Positions 43,650 to 52,433 are shown, counted from the stretch's first letter. The stretch: DNA of 64,000 bases from Nonomuraea angiospora (GCF_014873145.1 NZ_JADBEK010000001.1:11346001-11410000), one strand, 5' to 3'. Numbers and translations are program-made. Notes: generated from the letters alone by a model not told the origin.

Positions 43650-44908
43650 CGAGCCCCATGCGAGAGACCCAGGCACCCTGGCCCGCCCGCGACCGGCTCC
43701 GCATCACGCGGGTCCGCCCCATCGTCACCGCGCCCGAGGGGCCGCCGCTGGTCGTGGTGAAGGTCGAGACCAGCGAGCCCGGCCTGTACGGACTGGGCTG
43801 CGCCACCTTCACCCAGCGCTGCCACGCCGTGGCCGCCGCCGTCGAGCAGCACGTGGCGCCCATGCTCGTGGGCCGCCACCCGGCCGACATCGAGGACATC
43901 ACCCGGATGATCCACCTGTCGTCGTACTGGCGCGACGGGCCGGTCCTGAACAACGCGCTGTCCGGCGTGGACATGGCGCTGTGGGACATCGCCGGCAAGC
44001 GTGCCGGCATGCCGGTGTACGAGCTGCTCGGAGGCCGGGTCCGGGCCGCGGCCGACACCTATCTGCACGCGGGCGGGGCCACGGTCGAGGAGACCCTCGA
44101 GCAGGCCCGGACGATCCTGGCCGCGGGCTACCGCAACGTCCGGCTCCAGACCGGGGCGCCCGGCCTGGGGCACTACGGCGCCCCCGGCACGCCGGGCGGC
44201 TACCCCGGGCAGCCGTACCCGGACGGCTGGGACGTCCAGCGGTACCTGCGTGACACCCCCAAGCTGTTCGAACGTGCCCGGGAGGAGCTCGGGGAGGAGC
44301 CGGGCCTCATGCACGACGTACACTCCAGGCTCACTCCCAAGCAGGCGATCGGGCTGGCGCGGGCGCTGGAGCCGTACCGGCTGTTCTTCCTGGAGGACCC
44401 CATCGCGCCGGAGTTCTACGACCGCCTTCCGGAGGTGCGGCAGGCGGCGCCGATGCCGATCGCGGCGGGCGAGCAGCTCGGCTCCGTCACCGACGCGGCC
44501 CGGGTGGTCAAGCTGGGCGGCGTGGACCTGCTCCGCCTGCACGTCTCCTCGATCGGCGGTCTCACTCCGGCGCGCAAGCTGGTGGCGATGTGCGAGCTGA
44601 CGGGCGTCGGCACGGCGTGGCACGCGCCCGCGGACGTCTCGCCGGTCGGGGCGGCGGCCAACCTCGCGCTCGACGTGACCACGGCGGCCTTCCAGATCCA
44701 GGAGGGGCACGTCTACCCCGACGCGGTCCTGGAGACGTTCCCCGGCACGATCAACCCGAGCCAGGGCTATCTCTACCCACATGACGCTCCCGGCTGGGGC
44801 GTCGACCTGGACGAGAAACAGGCGGCGAAGCACCCGCCGGTCACCCACCAGCACGAGCGGTGGGCAGCCCGGGTGCGCAGGCCCGACGGAGGGCTGGAGG
44901 CGCCCTGA
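43646..44908 (+). CDS. Mandelate racemase/enolase-superfamily dehydratase, ManD/RspA-like
   Basis: A 420-aa enolase-superfamily protein. The N-terminal capping domain is followed by a barrel with the three metal-binding acids: Asp in MHDVHSRLTP, Glu in FFLEDPIAPE and Glu in PIAAGEQLGSV. An active-site His is in TAWHAPADVSPVG. These motifs and NNALSGVDMALWDIAGKRAG fit the ManD/RspA subgroup (D-mannonate or related sugar-acid dehydratases). It is coupled to the upstream dehydrogenase, which suggests oxidation then dehydration of a released sugar. Exact substrate is not certain; some members have weak activity. Confidence 0.83.
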   Translation: MTSPMRETQAPWPARDRLRITRVRPIVTAPEGPPLVVVKVETSEPGLYGLGCATFTQRCHAVAAAVEQHVAPMLVGRHPADIEDITRMIHLSSYWRDGPVLNNALSGVDMALWDIAGKRAGMPVYELLGGRVRAAADTYLHAGGATVEETLEQARTILAAGYRNVRLQTGAPGLGHYGAPGTPGGYPGQPYPDGWDVQRYLRDTPKLFERAREELGEEPGLMHDVHSRLTPKQAIGLARALEPYRLFFLEDPIAPEFYDRLPEVRQAAPMPIAAGEQLGSVTDAARVVKLGGVDLLRLHVSSIGGLTPARKLVAMCELTGVGTAWHAPADVSPVGAAANLALDVTTAAFQIQEGHVYPDAVLETFPGTINPSQGYLYPHDAPGWGVDLDEKQAAKHPPVTHQHERWAARVRRPDGGLEAP

Positions 44909-44916
44909 CGTAAAGA

Positions 44917-44950
44917 TTCAGCGACTGAAAGGATTATGCCGATGTAATAT
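44917..44950 (+). promoter_or_regulatory. TetR-like palindrome and leaderless promoter of the fusion regulator gene
   Basis: TTCAG-CGA-CTGAA (44917-44929) is a perfect inverted repeat and near-identical to the core at 42635-42647. A -10 TAATAT (44945-44950) lies seven bases before ATG 44957, so the transcript would be leaderless, matching the lack of a ribosome site. The palindrome covers the -35 position, which suggests autorepression. Confidence 0.6.
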
Positions 44951-44956
44951 CTCCGC

Positions 44957-46618
44957 ATGCCCACCCAGCAGCCCCCTGCCAGGCGCGAACGCAAGAAGGC
45001 CGAGACCCGGCGCGCCATCGCGGACGCGGCCCTGCGCCTGTTCGCCTTGCGCGGGTTCGACGCGGTGACGGTCAACGAGGTCGCCGAGGCGGCGGACGTG
45101 TCGGCCAAGACCGTGTTCAACCACTTCCCGGTCAAGGAGCAGCTCTTCTTCGAGCACGAGCCGCTGCTGGCGGGCGACCCGGCCGAGATGGTGCGGCAGC
45201 GCGGACCGGGCGGGCGGGTGCCGGTCGAGCTGGGCCGGCTCCTGCGTGCCGAGCCGGTCGGCGACCTGGCGCTCTTCGGCCGGATCTATCGCGGGAGCGA
45301 GACCCTGCGCGCCTACGGCCGCGAGCTGTTCGCGGCGCGCGAGCACGCGCTGGCCGAGGCGCTGGCGGGGGAGAGGGGCGGCCTGCGGCCGCGGATCCTG
45401 GCGGCCTCCGCGCTCGGGCCCCTGCGGCAGGTGTGGGAGTCCATCCTGCTGGAGGCCGCCGAGCGGATGCCCCCCGGCGAGGCCGTCGCGCGGGGTGTGC
45501 GCACGCTGGAGGAGGCGTACGCCGTGCTGGGCGGCGCGTTCGAGACCTTCCTGCACCGCCAGGCCCCGGCGCCGCACCACGCTCCGCCGATCCCCGAGGA
45601 GCAGCCGCGCGCGATCCGCGGTGAGCGGCCGAGCATCAGGCGGGTCGCCGACCTCGCGGGGGTGAGCGCGACGACCGTGTCCCACACGCTCAACGGCCGC
45701 CGTCCCGTGTCGGAGGAGACGCGGCGGCGCGTGCTGCGGGCCATCGATGAGCTCGGCTACCGGCCCAACGTCCTGGCCCGCGGCCTGCGCACCAGCCGCA
45801 GCCAGACGATCGGCCTGATCATCCCCGACATCACCAACCCGTTCTACCCGGCGCTGGCCCGCGGCCTGCAGGACGTGCTCGGCCCGGCGGGTTACGACCA
45901 GATCATCAGCAACACCGATGGCGTCCGGCGCACCGAGCAGGCCGCGATCGAGCACATGATCGCCCGCCAGGTCGACGGCCTGGCCTTCGCCGTGTTCCAC
46001 ACCCACGCCGAGGACCTGCTGCCGGCCATCGAGGCCGGCATCCCGGTGGTCCGGCTGGGCGGCAGGCTGGTCCAGCGCGGCGTGGACCTGGTGCACAGCG
46101 ACGACGAGGGCGGCGCGGCCGAGGCCACCCGCTACCTGCTCGGCTGCGGCTACCGCAGGATCGCCTTCGTGTGCGGCCCGGCCGCCGAGGGTCCGGCCGC
46201 CGAGCGCGTGGCCGGCTACCGCGCGGCGCTCGCCGACGCCGGTGTGGCACCGGACCAGGCCCTCGTGGCGCACACCCACTTCAGCCGCGCGGGCGGCGCG
46301 GAGGGCGTCGCACGGCTGCTGGAGCTCGCCGAGCCGCCCGACGCCGTGCTGTGCGCGAACGACGTCATGGCCATCGGGGCCCTGGATGTGGCGGCGCAGC
46401 GGGGTCTGCGCGTTCCCGGGGACCTGGCCGTGATGGGCTTCGACGACATCGACGCGGCCGGCATGGTCTCGCCCGGCCTGACCACCATGGCCAACCCGGC
46501 GCGCGAGATCGGCCAGGCCACGGCCGTGCGGCTGCTCGATCGGCTGCGCGACGCCATCGACGAGCCGTCCACCGAGCTGGTCGTCCCGGCACGCCTCGTA
46601 CGCCGTCAATCCGCCTGA
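44957..46618 (+). CDS. TetR-LacI fusion transcriptional regulator
   Basis: One continuous 553-aa frame encodes two regulators. Residues 1-205 form a TetR protein: helix-turn-helix in AIADAALRLFALRGFDAVTV and AADVSAKTVFNHFPVKEQLF, then a helical ligand/dimer domain. After a Pro-rich linker (about 207-222), residues 226-553 form a complete LacI regulator: helix-turn-helix SIRRVADLAGVSATTVSHTL, hinge ELGYRPNVLARGLRTSRSQT and a periplasmic-binding-like sugar sensor (GLIIPDITNPFYPALARG, AVMGFDDIDAAGMVSPGLTT). Both DNA-binding domains look intact. It lies amid carbohydrate genes with candidate operators of both types, so it likely senses two signals. Such a fusion is unusual. Confidence 0.88.
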   Translation: MPTQQPPARRERKKAETRRAIADAALRLFALRGFDAVTVNEVAEAADVSAKTVFNHFPVKEQLFFEHEPLLAGDPAEMVRQRGPGGRVPVELGRLLRAEPVGDLALFGRIYRGSETLRAYGRELFAAREHALAEALAGERGGLRPRILAASALGPLRQVWESILLEAAERMPPGEAVARGVRTLEEAYAVLGGAFETFLHRQAPAPHHAPPIPEEQPRAIRGERPSIRRVADLAGVSATTVSHTLNGRRPVSEETRRRVLRAIDELGYRPNVLARGLRTSRSQTIGLIIPDITNPFYPALARGLQDVLGPAGYDQIISNTDGVRRTEQAAIEHMIARQVDGLAFAVFHTHAEDLLPAIEAGIPVVRLGGRLVQRGVDLVHSDDEGGAAEATRYLLGCGYRRIAFVCGPAAEGPAAERVAGYRAALADAGVAPDQALVAHTHFSRAGGAEGVARLLELAEPPDAVLCANDVMAIGALDVAAQRGLRVPGDLAVMGFDDIDAAGMVSPGLTTMANPAREIGQATAVRLLDRLRDAIDEPSTELVVPARLVRRQSA

Positions 46619-46635
46619 GGACTGAAGGCGGACTC

Positions 46636-46663
46636 TTGACACCACATCCGTTACGTGTAGATT
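46636..46663 (+). promoter_or_regulatory. Consensus-like promoter of the GH99-ABC importer operon
   Basis: TTGACA (46636-46641), 16-bp spacer, TAGATT (46658-46663) is the best sigma70-type match in the window. Downstream at 46676-46685 lies AACGATTTGC, which shares the half-site CGATTTGC with the LacI-like palindrome at 42769-42780. A GACTGAA half-site of the TetR-like motif overlaps the regulator stop codon just upstream. Confidence 0.6.
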
Positions 46664-46733
46664 TCGGGAACATCTTAACGATTTGCGCGCGCAGCCGATC
46701 CCACGGAGCATCCTTCATCCCCGAGAGGACGCC

Positions 46734-47759
46734 ATGATCGCAAAACGTCGGAATCTCGCTCTCGTCCTCATCCTGGCGGCCCTGGCGTGGCTGCCTCAGG
46801 TCACACCGGCCACAGCGGCGAAGCTGTCGAGGAACGTGCACCTGTTCTACTACCCGTGGTACGACACGCCCGCCGGTGGCGGCGAGTGGCGTCATTGGCA
46901 GCAGGGCGACCACACCCCGCCCGAGGACGTCGGCGCCGATCTCTACCCTGCCCTGGGCGCCTACGACTCCGGCGACTCCCGGGTCCTGGCCCAGCACATG
47001 AAGTGGATCGGGCGGACCGGCGCCGGTGTGATCGTCTACAGCTGGTGGGGCCAGGGCAGCTACGAGGACGGCCTCGCCAGGCGCGTCATGGACGCCGCGG
47101 CCAAGCGGGGCATCAAGGTCGCCTGGCACCTGGAGCCTTACGAGGGCCGCACGGCCGCCTCGACCGTCGAGGACATCCGCTACCTGCACCAGCGGTACGG
47201 CTCGCACCCGGCTTTCGACAACGTCTTCTACGTGTTCTGGAGCCTGCAGGTCGCCGACTGGTCCGCTCTGGAGGCGGTGAACAAGGACAACGTCATCCTC
47301 GCCCAGACCACCGACACCACCAAGATCGAGCACTTCAACGGCATGTACACCTATGACGGCATCGCCGGGGCCACCGCGCCGGGCTGGAAGCAGGCCGGCG
47401 AGTACGCCAAGGCCCACGGGCTGATCTGGGCACCCTCGGTCGCGCCCGGCTACATCGACGACCGCGCCGTGCCCGGGAACACCACGCCGACGGTCGCCCG
47501 CGCCGACGGCGCCGCCTACGACAGGCAGTGGAGCAACGCCCTGGACCCGGCCATCGGCGGCTCTCCGACCTGGGTATCCGTCACCTCCTTCAACGAGTGG
47601 CACGAGGGCTCGGTCATCGAGCCGGCCGACGGCACCCCGCCGTCCGGCCCCGGTTACCAGACCTTCCAGGGCGCCTACGGCAAGCAGGGCAAGACCGCCG
47701 AGACGGCCTACCTGGACCGCACGCGGTACTGGGTCGAGAAGTTCGAGAGCGTGCGCTAG
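46734..47759 (+). CDS. Secreted GH99-like glycoside hydrolase
   Basis: A 341-aa single-domain enzyme with a signal peptide (LALVLILAALAWLPQVTPAT). Its motifs are FYYPWYDTPAGGGEWRHWQQ, VIVYSWWGQGSYEDGLA, VAWHLEPYEGRTAASTVEDI and SFNEWHEGSVIEP. It aligns along its whole length with the C-terminal domain of the protein at 37121-39721. GH99 enzymes are endo-alpha-1,2-mannosidases or mannanases, but this group is distant, so substrate is uncertain. It is the first gene of an operon with a sugar ABC importer, so it probably releases the imported oligosaccharide. Confidence 0.82.
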   Translation: MIAKRRNLALVLILAALAWLPQVTPATAAKLSRNVHLFYYPWYDTPAGGGEWRHWQQGDHTPPEDVGADLYPALGAYDSGDSRVLAQHMKWIGRTGAGVIVYSWWGQGSYEDGLARRVMDAAAKRGIKVAWHLEPYEGRTAASTVEDIRYLHQRYGSHPAFDNVFYVFWSLQVADWSALEAVNKDNVILAQTTDTTKIEHFNGMYTYDGIAGATAPGWKQAGEYAKAHGLIWAPSVAPGYIDDRAVPGNTTPTVARADGAAYDRQWSNALDPAIGGSPTWVSVTSFNEWHEGSVIEPADGTPPSGPGYQTFQGAYGKQGKTAETAYLDRTRYWVEKFESVR

Positions 47760-47779
47760 CCGTACGGGAAGGAAGACCG

Positions 47780-49156
47780 ATGACAACGGTGGGCAAGCGG
47801 GTGCTCGGCCTGGCCGCAGCGCTCGTGATGGGACTCGCGGCCTGCTCGAGCGGAGGCGGCGGAGGCGGCGGGCAGGGGCAAGCCGGGCAGTCGTTGCGGA
47901 TGTGGACGTTCAAGAAGTCGCACGCCGACGCGTTGAACAAGGCGGCGGCGCAGTTCAAGGCCAAGACGGGCATCAGCGTCACGGTCGAGGCGGTCACCCC
48001 CGACGACGTGTTCGTCAGCAAGGTCCAGAGCGCCGCGCAGACCAACGGCCTGCCGGACGTCCTGGAGGTGCACGCGTCCGGCGAGGACTTCGAGATGGGC
48101 TCGTCGGGCCTGCTGCAGGACCTGGCGGCCGACGTCACCGGCGACTGGAAACAGCGCCTGCTGCCCTCCACGCGGGAGAGCGGCGTGCTGACCCAGAAGA
48201 AGATCGACTCGGTGGCCGCCGACTCGCCCATCAAGAACGGCAAGGCCGGGCAGCGCTTCTCCGTGCCGTTCACGGCGGGGGCCTTCGGCATCGTCTATGC
48301 CAACAAGGACAAGCTCCGGGCGGCCGGGCTCGATCCGGACACCCCGCCGAAGTCGTGGGAGGAGTTCCTGAAGGCGCTGGAGGCCACGACCGGTAAGAGC
48401 CAGGGCGGGCTGTCGCTGGGGCTGAAGATCTCCCAGACCGGCTTCAACTGGATCTATCAGCCGCTGGCCTTCGCCTACCTCGGCAAGGAGCGTTTCCACG
48501 CGCTGTTCGGCAAGGGCACCACGCAGGGCTTCGCCTCGCCGGACGGCGTCAAGACGCTGGAGACGTACGCCAAGCTGACGCCGTACTGGATGCCCGGCAC
48601 CGCGACGCTCGGCATCGACGAGGCCGACATCGCCTTCGCGCAGGGCAAGTCGGCCTTCGACGTGGGCGGCACCTTCACGCTGGCCTTCCTCGCGCAGAAC
48701 GGGTTGAGCCCCGACAAGGTGCTCGCCTTCCCCATCCCGCCGTCGGCCGAGGGCACGCACAAGCAGATCTCGATGGCGCCGCTGGCGCTGACCGGGCTCG
48801 GCGTGACGGCCACGACGCAGAACCGCGAGGCGGCGGTCAAGTGGATCGACTGGGTGACCTCGCCCGAGGGCGCGGGCATGGTCGCCAAGGAGTCGCTCGA
48901 CCTGCCCTCCACCGACCTGGGCACGCAGGCCGAGGCCCTGCTCGGCAAGGACCTGGCCGCGCTGCAGAAGTACTTCACCGGGCCGCCGGAGAGCACCTAC
49001 GAAGCCGCTGACGACAGCTTCTTCCCCTCCGACTGGGACCAGGTCAAGCCCGGTGACCTCACCGTACGGCTGACGCCGCTGAAGGAGCTCGACCCGCAGC
49101 AGGCGGGCACGGAGCTGGACAAGGTCGTGGCGTCGATGTGGAAGTCCACCAAGTGA
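47780..49156 (+). CDS. Sugar ABC transporter substrate-binding lipoprotein
   Basis: A 458-aa extracellular lipoprotein with signal and lipobox LAACS, a glycine-rich linker and a type-1 sugar-binding fold (SLRMWTFKKSHADALNKAAA, PDVLEVHASGEDFEMGSSG, VPFTAGAFGIVYANKDKLRA). ATG 47780 is preceded by GGAAGGAAG. It is the binding component of the importer made with the next two genes. Its ligand is probably an oligosaccharide from the secreted hydrolases of the locus. Confidence 0.88.
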   Translation: MTTVGKRVLGLAAALVMGLAACSSGGGGGGGQGQAGQSLRMWTFKKSHADALNKAAAQFKAKTGISVTVEAVTPDDVFVSKVQSAAQTNGLPDVLEVHASGEDFEMGSSGLLQDLAADVTGDWKQRLLPSTRESGVLTQKKIDSVAADSPIKNGKAGQRFSVPFTAGAFGIVYANKDKLRAAGLDPDTPPKSWEEFLKALEATTGKSQGGLSLGLKISQTGFNWIYQPLAFAYLGKERFHALFGKGTTQGFASPDGVKTLETYAKLTPYWMPGTATLGIDEADIAFAQGKSAFDVGGTFTLAFLAQNGLSPDKVLAFPIPPSAEGTHKQISMAPLALTGLGVTATTQNREAAVKWIDWVTSPEGAGMVAKESLDLPSTDLGTQAEALLGKDLAALQKYFTGPPESTYEAADDSFFPSDWDQVKPGDLTVRLTPLKELDPQQAGTELDKVVASMWKSTK

Positions 49157-50118
49157 GCACGACCACCGTCGAACTCCCCGCGCAGCGGCTGCGCGAGCAG
49201 CCGCCCGCGCGGGCGCGGGCGGCGCGCTGGCGGCGCCGGCTGGTCGGATGGGCCTTCGTCGCGCCCGCGGTCGCGCTGTTCCTGCTGATGGGCGCCTACA
49301 CGATCGCCAGCGGGTTCCTGCTGAGCTTCGCCAAGTGGAACGGCTTCACCCCCACATGGCGCTGGGTCGGGCTCGGCAACTACGCCGACCTGCTGTACAA
49401 GGACCCGTCGCTCGCCGCCGACCTGCGCCGGGCCGCGGGGAACACGGCGCAGGTCATGGTCGCTACGCCGCTGCTGACCGTGGCCGTCTCCCTGCCGCTC
49501 GCGGTGATGCTGAACTCCGTCACCCGTCTGCGCGCCGTTCTCCGGTCCGTCTACTTCCTGCCGTACGTGACCAGCGGCATCGCCGTCTACTACGCCTGGC
49601 GTTACGTGCTGGCGCCCGACGGCGCGATCAACCTGCTGCTCGGCTCGCTGGGCCTGGGCAGTCTGCGGCAGCTGCAGGGATTCCTCGGCAACCCGGACAC
49701 CGCGCTCCCGACGCTGATCGTCGTCCTGGTGTGGTCGAGCGTGCCGGTGGCCACGCTGCTCTACCTCAGCGGGCTGCAGGCCATCGACCGCGGCATCATC
49801 GAGGCCGCGCACATCGACGGCGCCGGCTCCTGGCATGTGCTGCGGCGCATCATCTGGCCGCTGCTACGGCCCATCACCGTGGCCATCGTGCTGCTCGGCG
49901 TCCGCGACGCGCTGCACGGCTTCCAGATCTTCCTGATCACGACCAACGGCGGGCCCGGCGGGCACACCGACGTGCTGGGGCTGATGGCGTACCGGCTGGC
50001 GTTCATGAAGGGCCTGGCGCCCTCGCTCGGCCACGCCAGCGCGCTGGGCTGGCTGCTGTTCGCCGGAGCCGTCCTGCTGACCCTGGCCAACGCGCGGCTC
50101 CTCCGGCGGGTCCAATGA
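49153..50118 (+). CDS. Sugar ABC transporter permease 1 (MalF/UgpA type)
   Basis: A 321-aa permease with six predicted membrane helices and the EAA-type loop EAAHIDGAGSWHVLRRIIWP. Conserved N-terminal FVAPAVALFLLMGAYTIASG and FYYAWRYVL-like segments are present. GTG 49153 overlaps the stop of the binding protein (GTGA). Confidence 0.88.
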   Translation: MSTTTVELPAQRLREQPPARARAARWRRRLVGWAFVAPAVALFLLMGAYTIASGFLLSFAKWNGFTPTWRWVGLGNYADLLYKDPSLAADLRRAAGNTAQVMVATPLLTVAVSLPLAVMLNSVTRLRAVLRSVYFLPYVTSGIAVYYAWRYVLAPDGAINLLLGSLGLGSLRQLQGFLGNPDTALPTLIVVLVWSSVPVATLLYLSGLQAIDRGIIEAAHIDGAGSWHVLRRIIWPLLRPITVAIVLLGVRDALHGFQIFLITTNGGPGGHTDVLGLMAYRLAFMKGLAPSLGHASALGWLLFAGAVLLTLANARLLRRVQ

Positions 50119-50918
50119 AGCGTTTCGCCTACGCCGGGCTGATCGCCTACGCCCTGATCAGCGTGTATCCGTTCCTGTGGATGGTGACGGGCGCCTTCAA
50201 AACACGAGGCGAGATCCTCGAAGGCAACCTGCTGCCGCGCGAGCCCACGCTCGACACCCTCATCGCCACGTGGAGCCGCCTGCACTTCCTGGACTACTTC
50301 CTCAACAGCCTCAAGGTCACGGCGATGACGGTGATCGGCGTGCTGGTGGTCTACAGCCTGGCCTCCTACGCCTTCGCCGTCCTGGACTTCCCTGGCCGCC
50401 GGTTCCTGTACTGGTTCTTCGTGGCGCTGCTGTTCGTGCCGGGCATCACGGTACTGCTGCCGGTGGTGATCCTGGAGAAGAACCTCGGGCTGCTGGGCGG
50501 CCACCTGGGGCTGGTGCTGCCCTTCGTCAACGGCACCGCGCCGCTGACAGTGCTGCTGCTGACCAACAGCTACAGTTCCATCCTCCGTGAACTGCGCGAG
50601 GCCGCCAGGTCGGACGGCGCGGGCGAAGCGCGGATCTTCTGGTCGGTGTATCTGCCGCTCGCCAAACCGGCGCACATCACCGTCGCCGTACTGACGGCGG
50701 TGCCGACGTGGAACGAGTACGTGCTGACGCGGGTGTCGCTCTCCAACCGGTCGCTGTTCACACTGCCGCTGGGGCTCGAGTCGCTCATTTCCAGCGACGT
50801 GCCGAGCTACAACGAGGTCATGGCCGCCTCTCTGATCATCGTGCTCCCGGTGATCGCGCTCTTCCTGCTCCTGCAGCGGTACTTCATCAACGGGTTGGTG
50901 GGGGCGATCAAGGGCTGA
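50115..50918 (+). CDS. Sugar ABC transporter permease 2 (MalG/UgpE type)
   Basis: A 267-aa permease with the MalG-type start (ISVYPFLWMVTGAFKTRGEI), middle segment NSLKVTAMTVIGVLVVYSLA and EAA loop EAARSDGAGEARIFWSVYLP. ATG 50115 overlaps the upstream stop. No ATPase gene follows. In many actinomycetes a shared MsiK-type ATPase encoded elsewhere powers such importers, which is the probable case here. Confidence 0.88.
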   Translation: MKRFAYAGLIAYALISVYPFLWMVTGAFKTRGEILEGNLLPREPTLDTLIATWSRLHFLDYFLNSLKVTAMTVIGVLVVYSLASYAFAVLDFPGRRFLYWFFVALLFVPGITVLLPVVILEKNLGLLGGHLGLVLPFVNGTAPLTVLLLTNSYSSILRELREAARSDGAGEARIFWSVYLPLAKPAHITVAVLTAVPTWNEYVLTRVSLSNRSLFTLPLGLESLISSDVPSYNEVMAASLIIVLPVIALFLLLQRYFINGLVGAIKG

Positions 50919-50947
50919 TGCTTCATCACTTGGTGTCGCGCGCACCA

Positions 50948-50975
50948 CGGGACGCCCGCGGCGTGGCGGGTGTCC
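50948..50975 (+). terminator. Terminator hairpin after the sugar importer operon
   Basis: GGGACGCCCGC (50948-50958) pairs with GCGGGTGTCCC (50965-50975) in an 11-bp stem containing one G-U pair, with a 6-base loop. It lies 30 bp after the permease stop. Confidence 0.65.
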
Positions 50976-51081
50976 CTGCCGATAATGTCATCCGTGCAGG
51001 TCATCGGGCTTCCCTGACCGCGACCGACATGCGCCGGCTCTGGCGTTCGGAAGGGGCAGGGCAACGGCAGGATGATTACTT

Positions 51082-51213
51082 GTGCTTCTTCGCCTGGCCT
51101 ACCTGGCCGTCACGAACGTCTTTGCCGCGCTGAGGTTGTTGCCGCTGGTCGATCGGGACAAGGACGTCGAGATTCTTGCCTTGCGTCACCAGATCACCGT
51201 TCTTGAACGGCAG
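51082..51213 (+). pseudogene. Transposase/integrase N-terminal stub
   Basis: From GTG 51082 about 44 residues (MLLRLAYLAVTNVFAALRLL, then DKDVEILALRHQITVLERQ) match the N-terminus of a widespread actinomycete rve-type transposase. After ERQ the homology stops abruptly and the sequence becomes the leader of the arsenate reductase gene. It looks like an IS end left after deletion. Confidence 0.7.
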
Positions 51214-51274
51214 TGCTCGACGACCTCGAAATCCCCACCGCCCGAAGACGGAACCAACCGAAAGGAACCAGCTC

Positions 51275-51678
51275 TTGAGCAGCAAGCCCAGCGTCCTGTT
51301 CGTCTGCGTGCACAACGCCGGCCGCTCCCAGATGGCGGCCGGCTGGCTCACCCACCTGGCGGGGGACCGGATCGAGGTCCGCTCCGCGGGATCGGCGCCC
51401 GCCGACCAGGTCAACCCGGTCGCGGTAGAGGCGATGCACGAGGTCGGCATCGACATCACCGCCGCCCATCCAAGGTCCTCACCGTCGATGCGGTCGAAGC
51501 CTCCGACGTGGTCATCACCATGGGCTGCGGCGACGCCTGCCCGATCTTCCCCGGCAAGCGATACGAAGACTGGAAGCTCGACGACCCCGCAGGCCAGGGC
51601 ATCGAGGCGGTCCGCCCGATCCGCGACGAGATCAAGAAGCGGGTCGAGAACGACCTCGCGGACCTGCTGCCTGCCTGA
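51275..51678 (+). pseudogene. arsC: Arsenate reductase (low-molecular-weight phosphatase type) with one-base frameshift
   Basis: TTG 51275, seven bases after AAAGGAA, starts SSKPSVLFVCVHNAGRSQ with the catalytic Cys-x5-Arg loop. The frame runs to GIDITAAHP and then goes out of phase. The remaining sequence is found in the next frame as KVLTVDAVEASDVVITMGCG, DACPIFPGKRYEDWKLDDPA and ENDLADLLPA, ending at 51678. A single missing C near 51469-51472 (two C bases in the CCAAGG stretch where three would keep the frame) explains it. Repaired, it would be about 134 aa, a normal length. Either a real inactivating mutation or a sequencing error is possible. Confidence 0.75.
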
Positions 51679-52114
51679 TGCCCGCCATAGTTGCCACTGT
51701 GCCGCCAGGGCTCCTCATGCGTGGGGACGTCGGGGTTGAGACTGGCATGAGTCGTTGATCAAGTGGTCTGTATTCGAGCCGATTCCCCTGACGTCGGCCA
51801 CTCTGAATGGTCGGTCGGTGCGTAGTAGTTTCAAGCTCCGCCTGCGCCGGCGGCGACTCTGCTGATGGTCTCATCGTGGAAGCTGAAACCTCTGGCGATG
51901 ACCGCTGCAGGGACCTGGAGGCGTGCGTGGAGTGCGATCTTCCCGGGGATGAGCGGGTCCCGGGTCGGGTATATGCGATCATGTCCCGAAATGGACGCTC
52001 GTTTCCTTGGTATTGCTGATCTGGTCGAAGTCCCGCCCGTGGCAATCGTTATCTTGGTTTTCAAGCGTTCTCGCTGGCCAGCTGCTTGAAAGGCTGCCAG
52101 GCATGTAAGGCAAG
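51679..52114. other. Region without a recognisable gene
   Basis: No supported gene was found between the arsenate reductase and the integrase remnant. Short open frames on both strands lack family motifs and ribosome sites. Confidence 0.35.
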
Positions 52115-52432
52115 CAGGTGGCCGCCGCCCGGCTGCTCGCCGACCGCAGGCGCGGGCCGGTGTTCCTGGCCGACCGGCGCGCTCCCACGTCCGGACGCCG
52201 CGCGCCGAACACCTCCGCCGAGCTCGACCCGCACGCCAGGGCTGGACGCTGCACCAGCTCTGCCGCAGCGCGCTGACCCACCTGGCCGCCACCGGCCGCA
52301 CCGCCCGGGAGCTCCAGGTCAAGTCCCGCCACCAGCACCGGGCCAGCCTCGGCCGCTACATCCGCTCGGCGAGGACACCTCGGCACACATCACCGCCGAG
52401 CACGACTCGGCAGCACGCCGACGCTCCCGCTA
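52115..52432 (+). pseudogene. Tyrosine recombinase, degraded C-terminal remnant
   Basis: Read across shifting frames, the sequence gives ARLLADRRRGPVFLADRRAP, GWTLHQLCRSALTHLAATG, KSRHQHRASLGRYIR and ITAEHDSAARRR. These match the catalytic C-terminus of a common actinomycete site-specific recombinase, with box II HQLRHSALTH and the later H/R region. The box II arginine-histidine is changed to CR, and at least one frameshift is needed, so it is inactive. Confidence 0.6.
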
Positions 52433-52433
52433 A

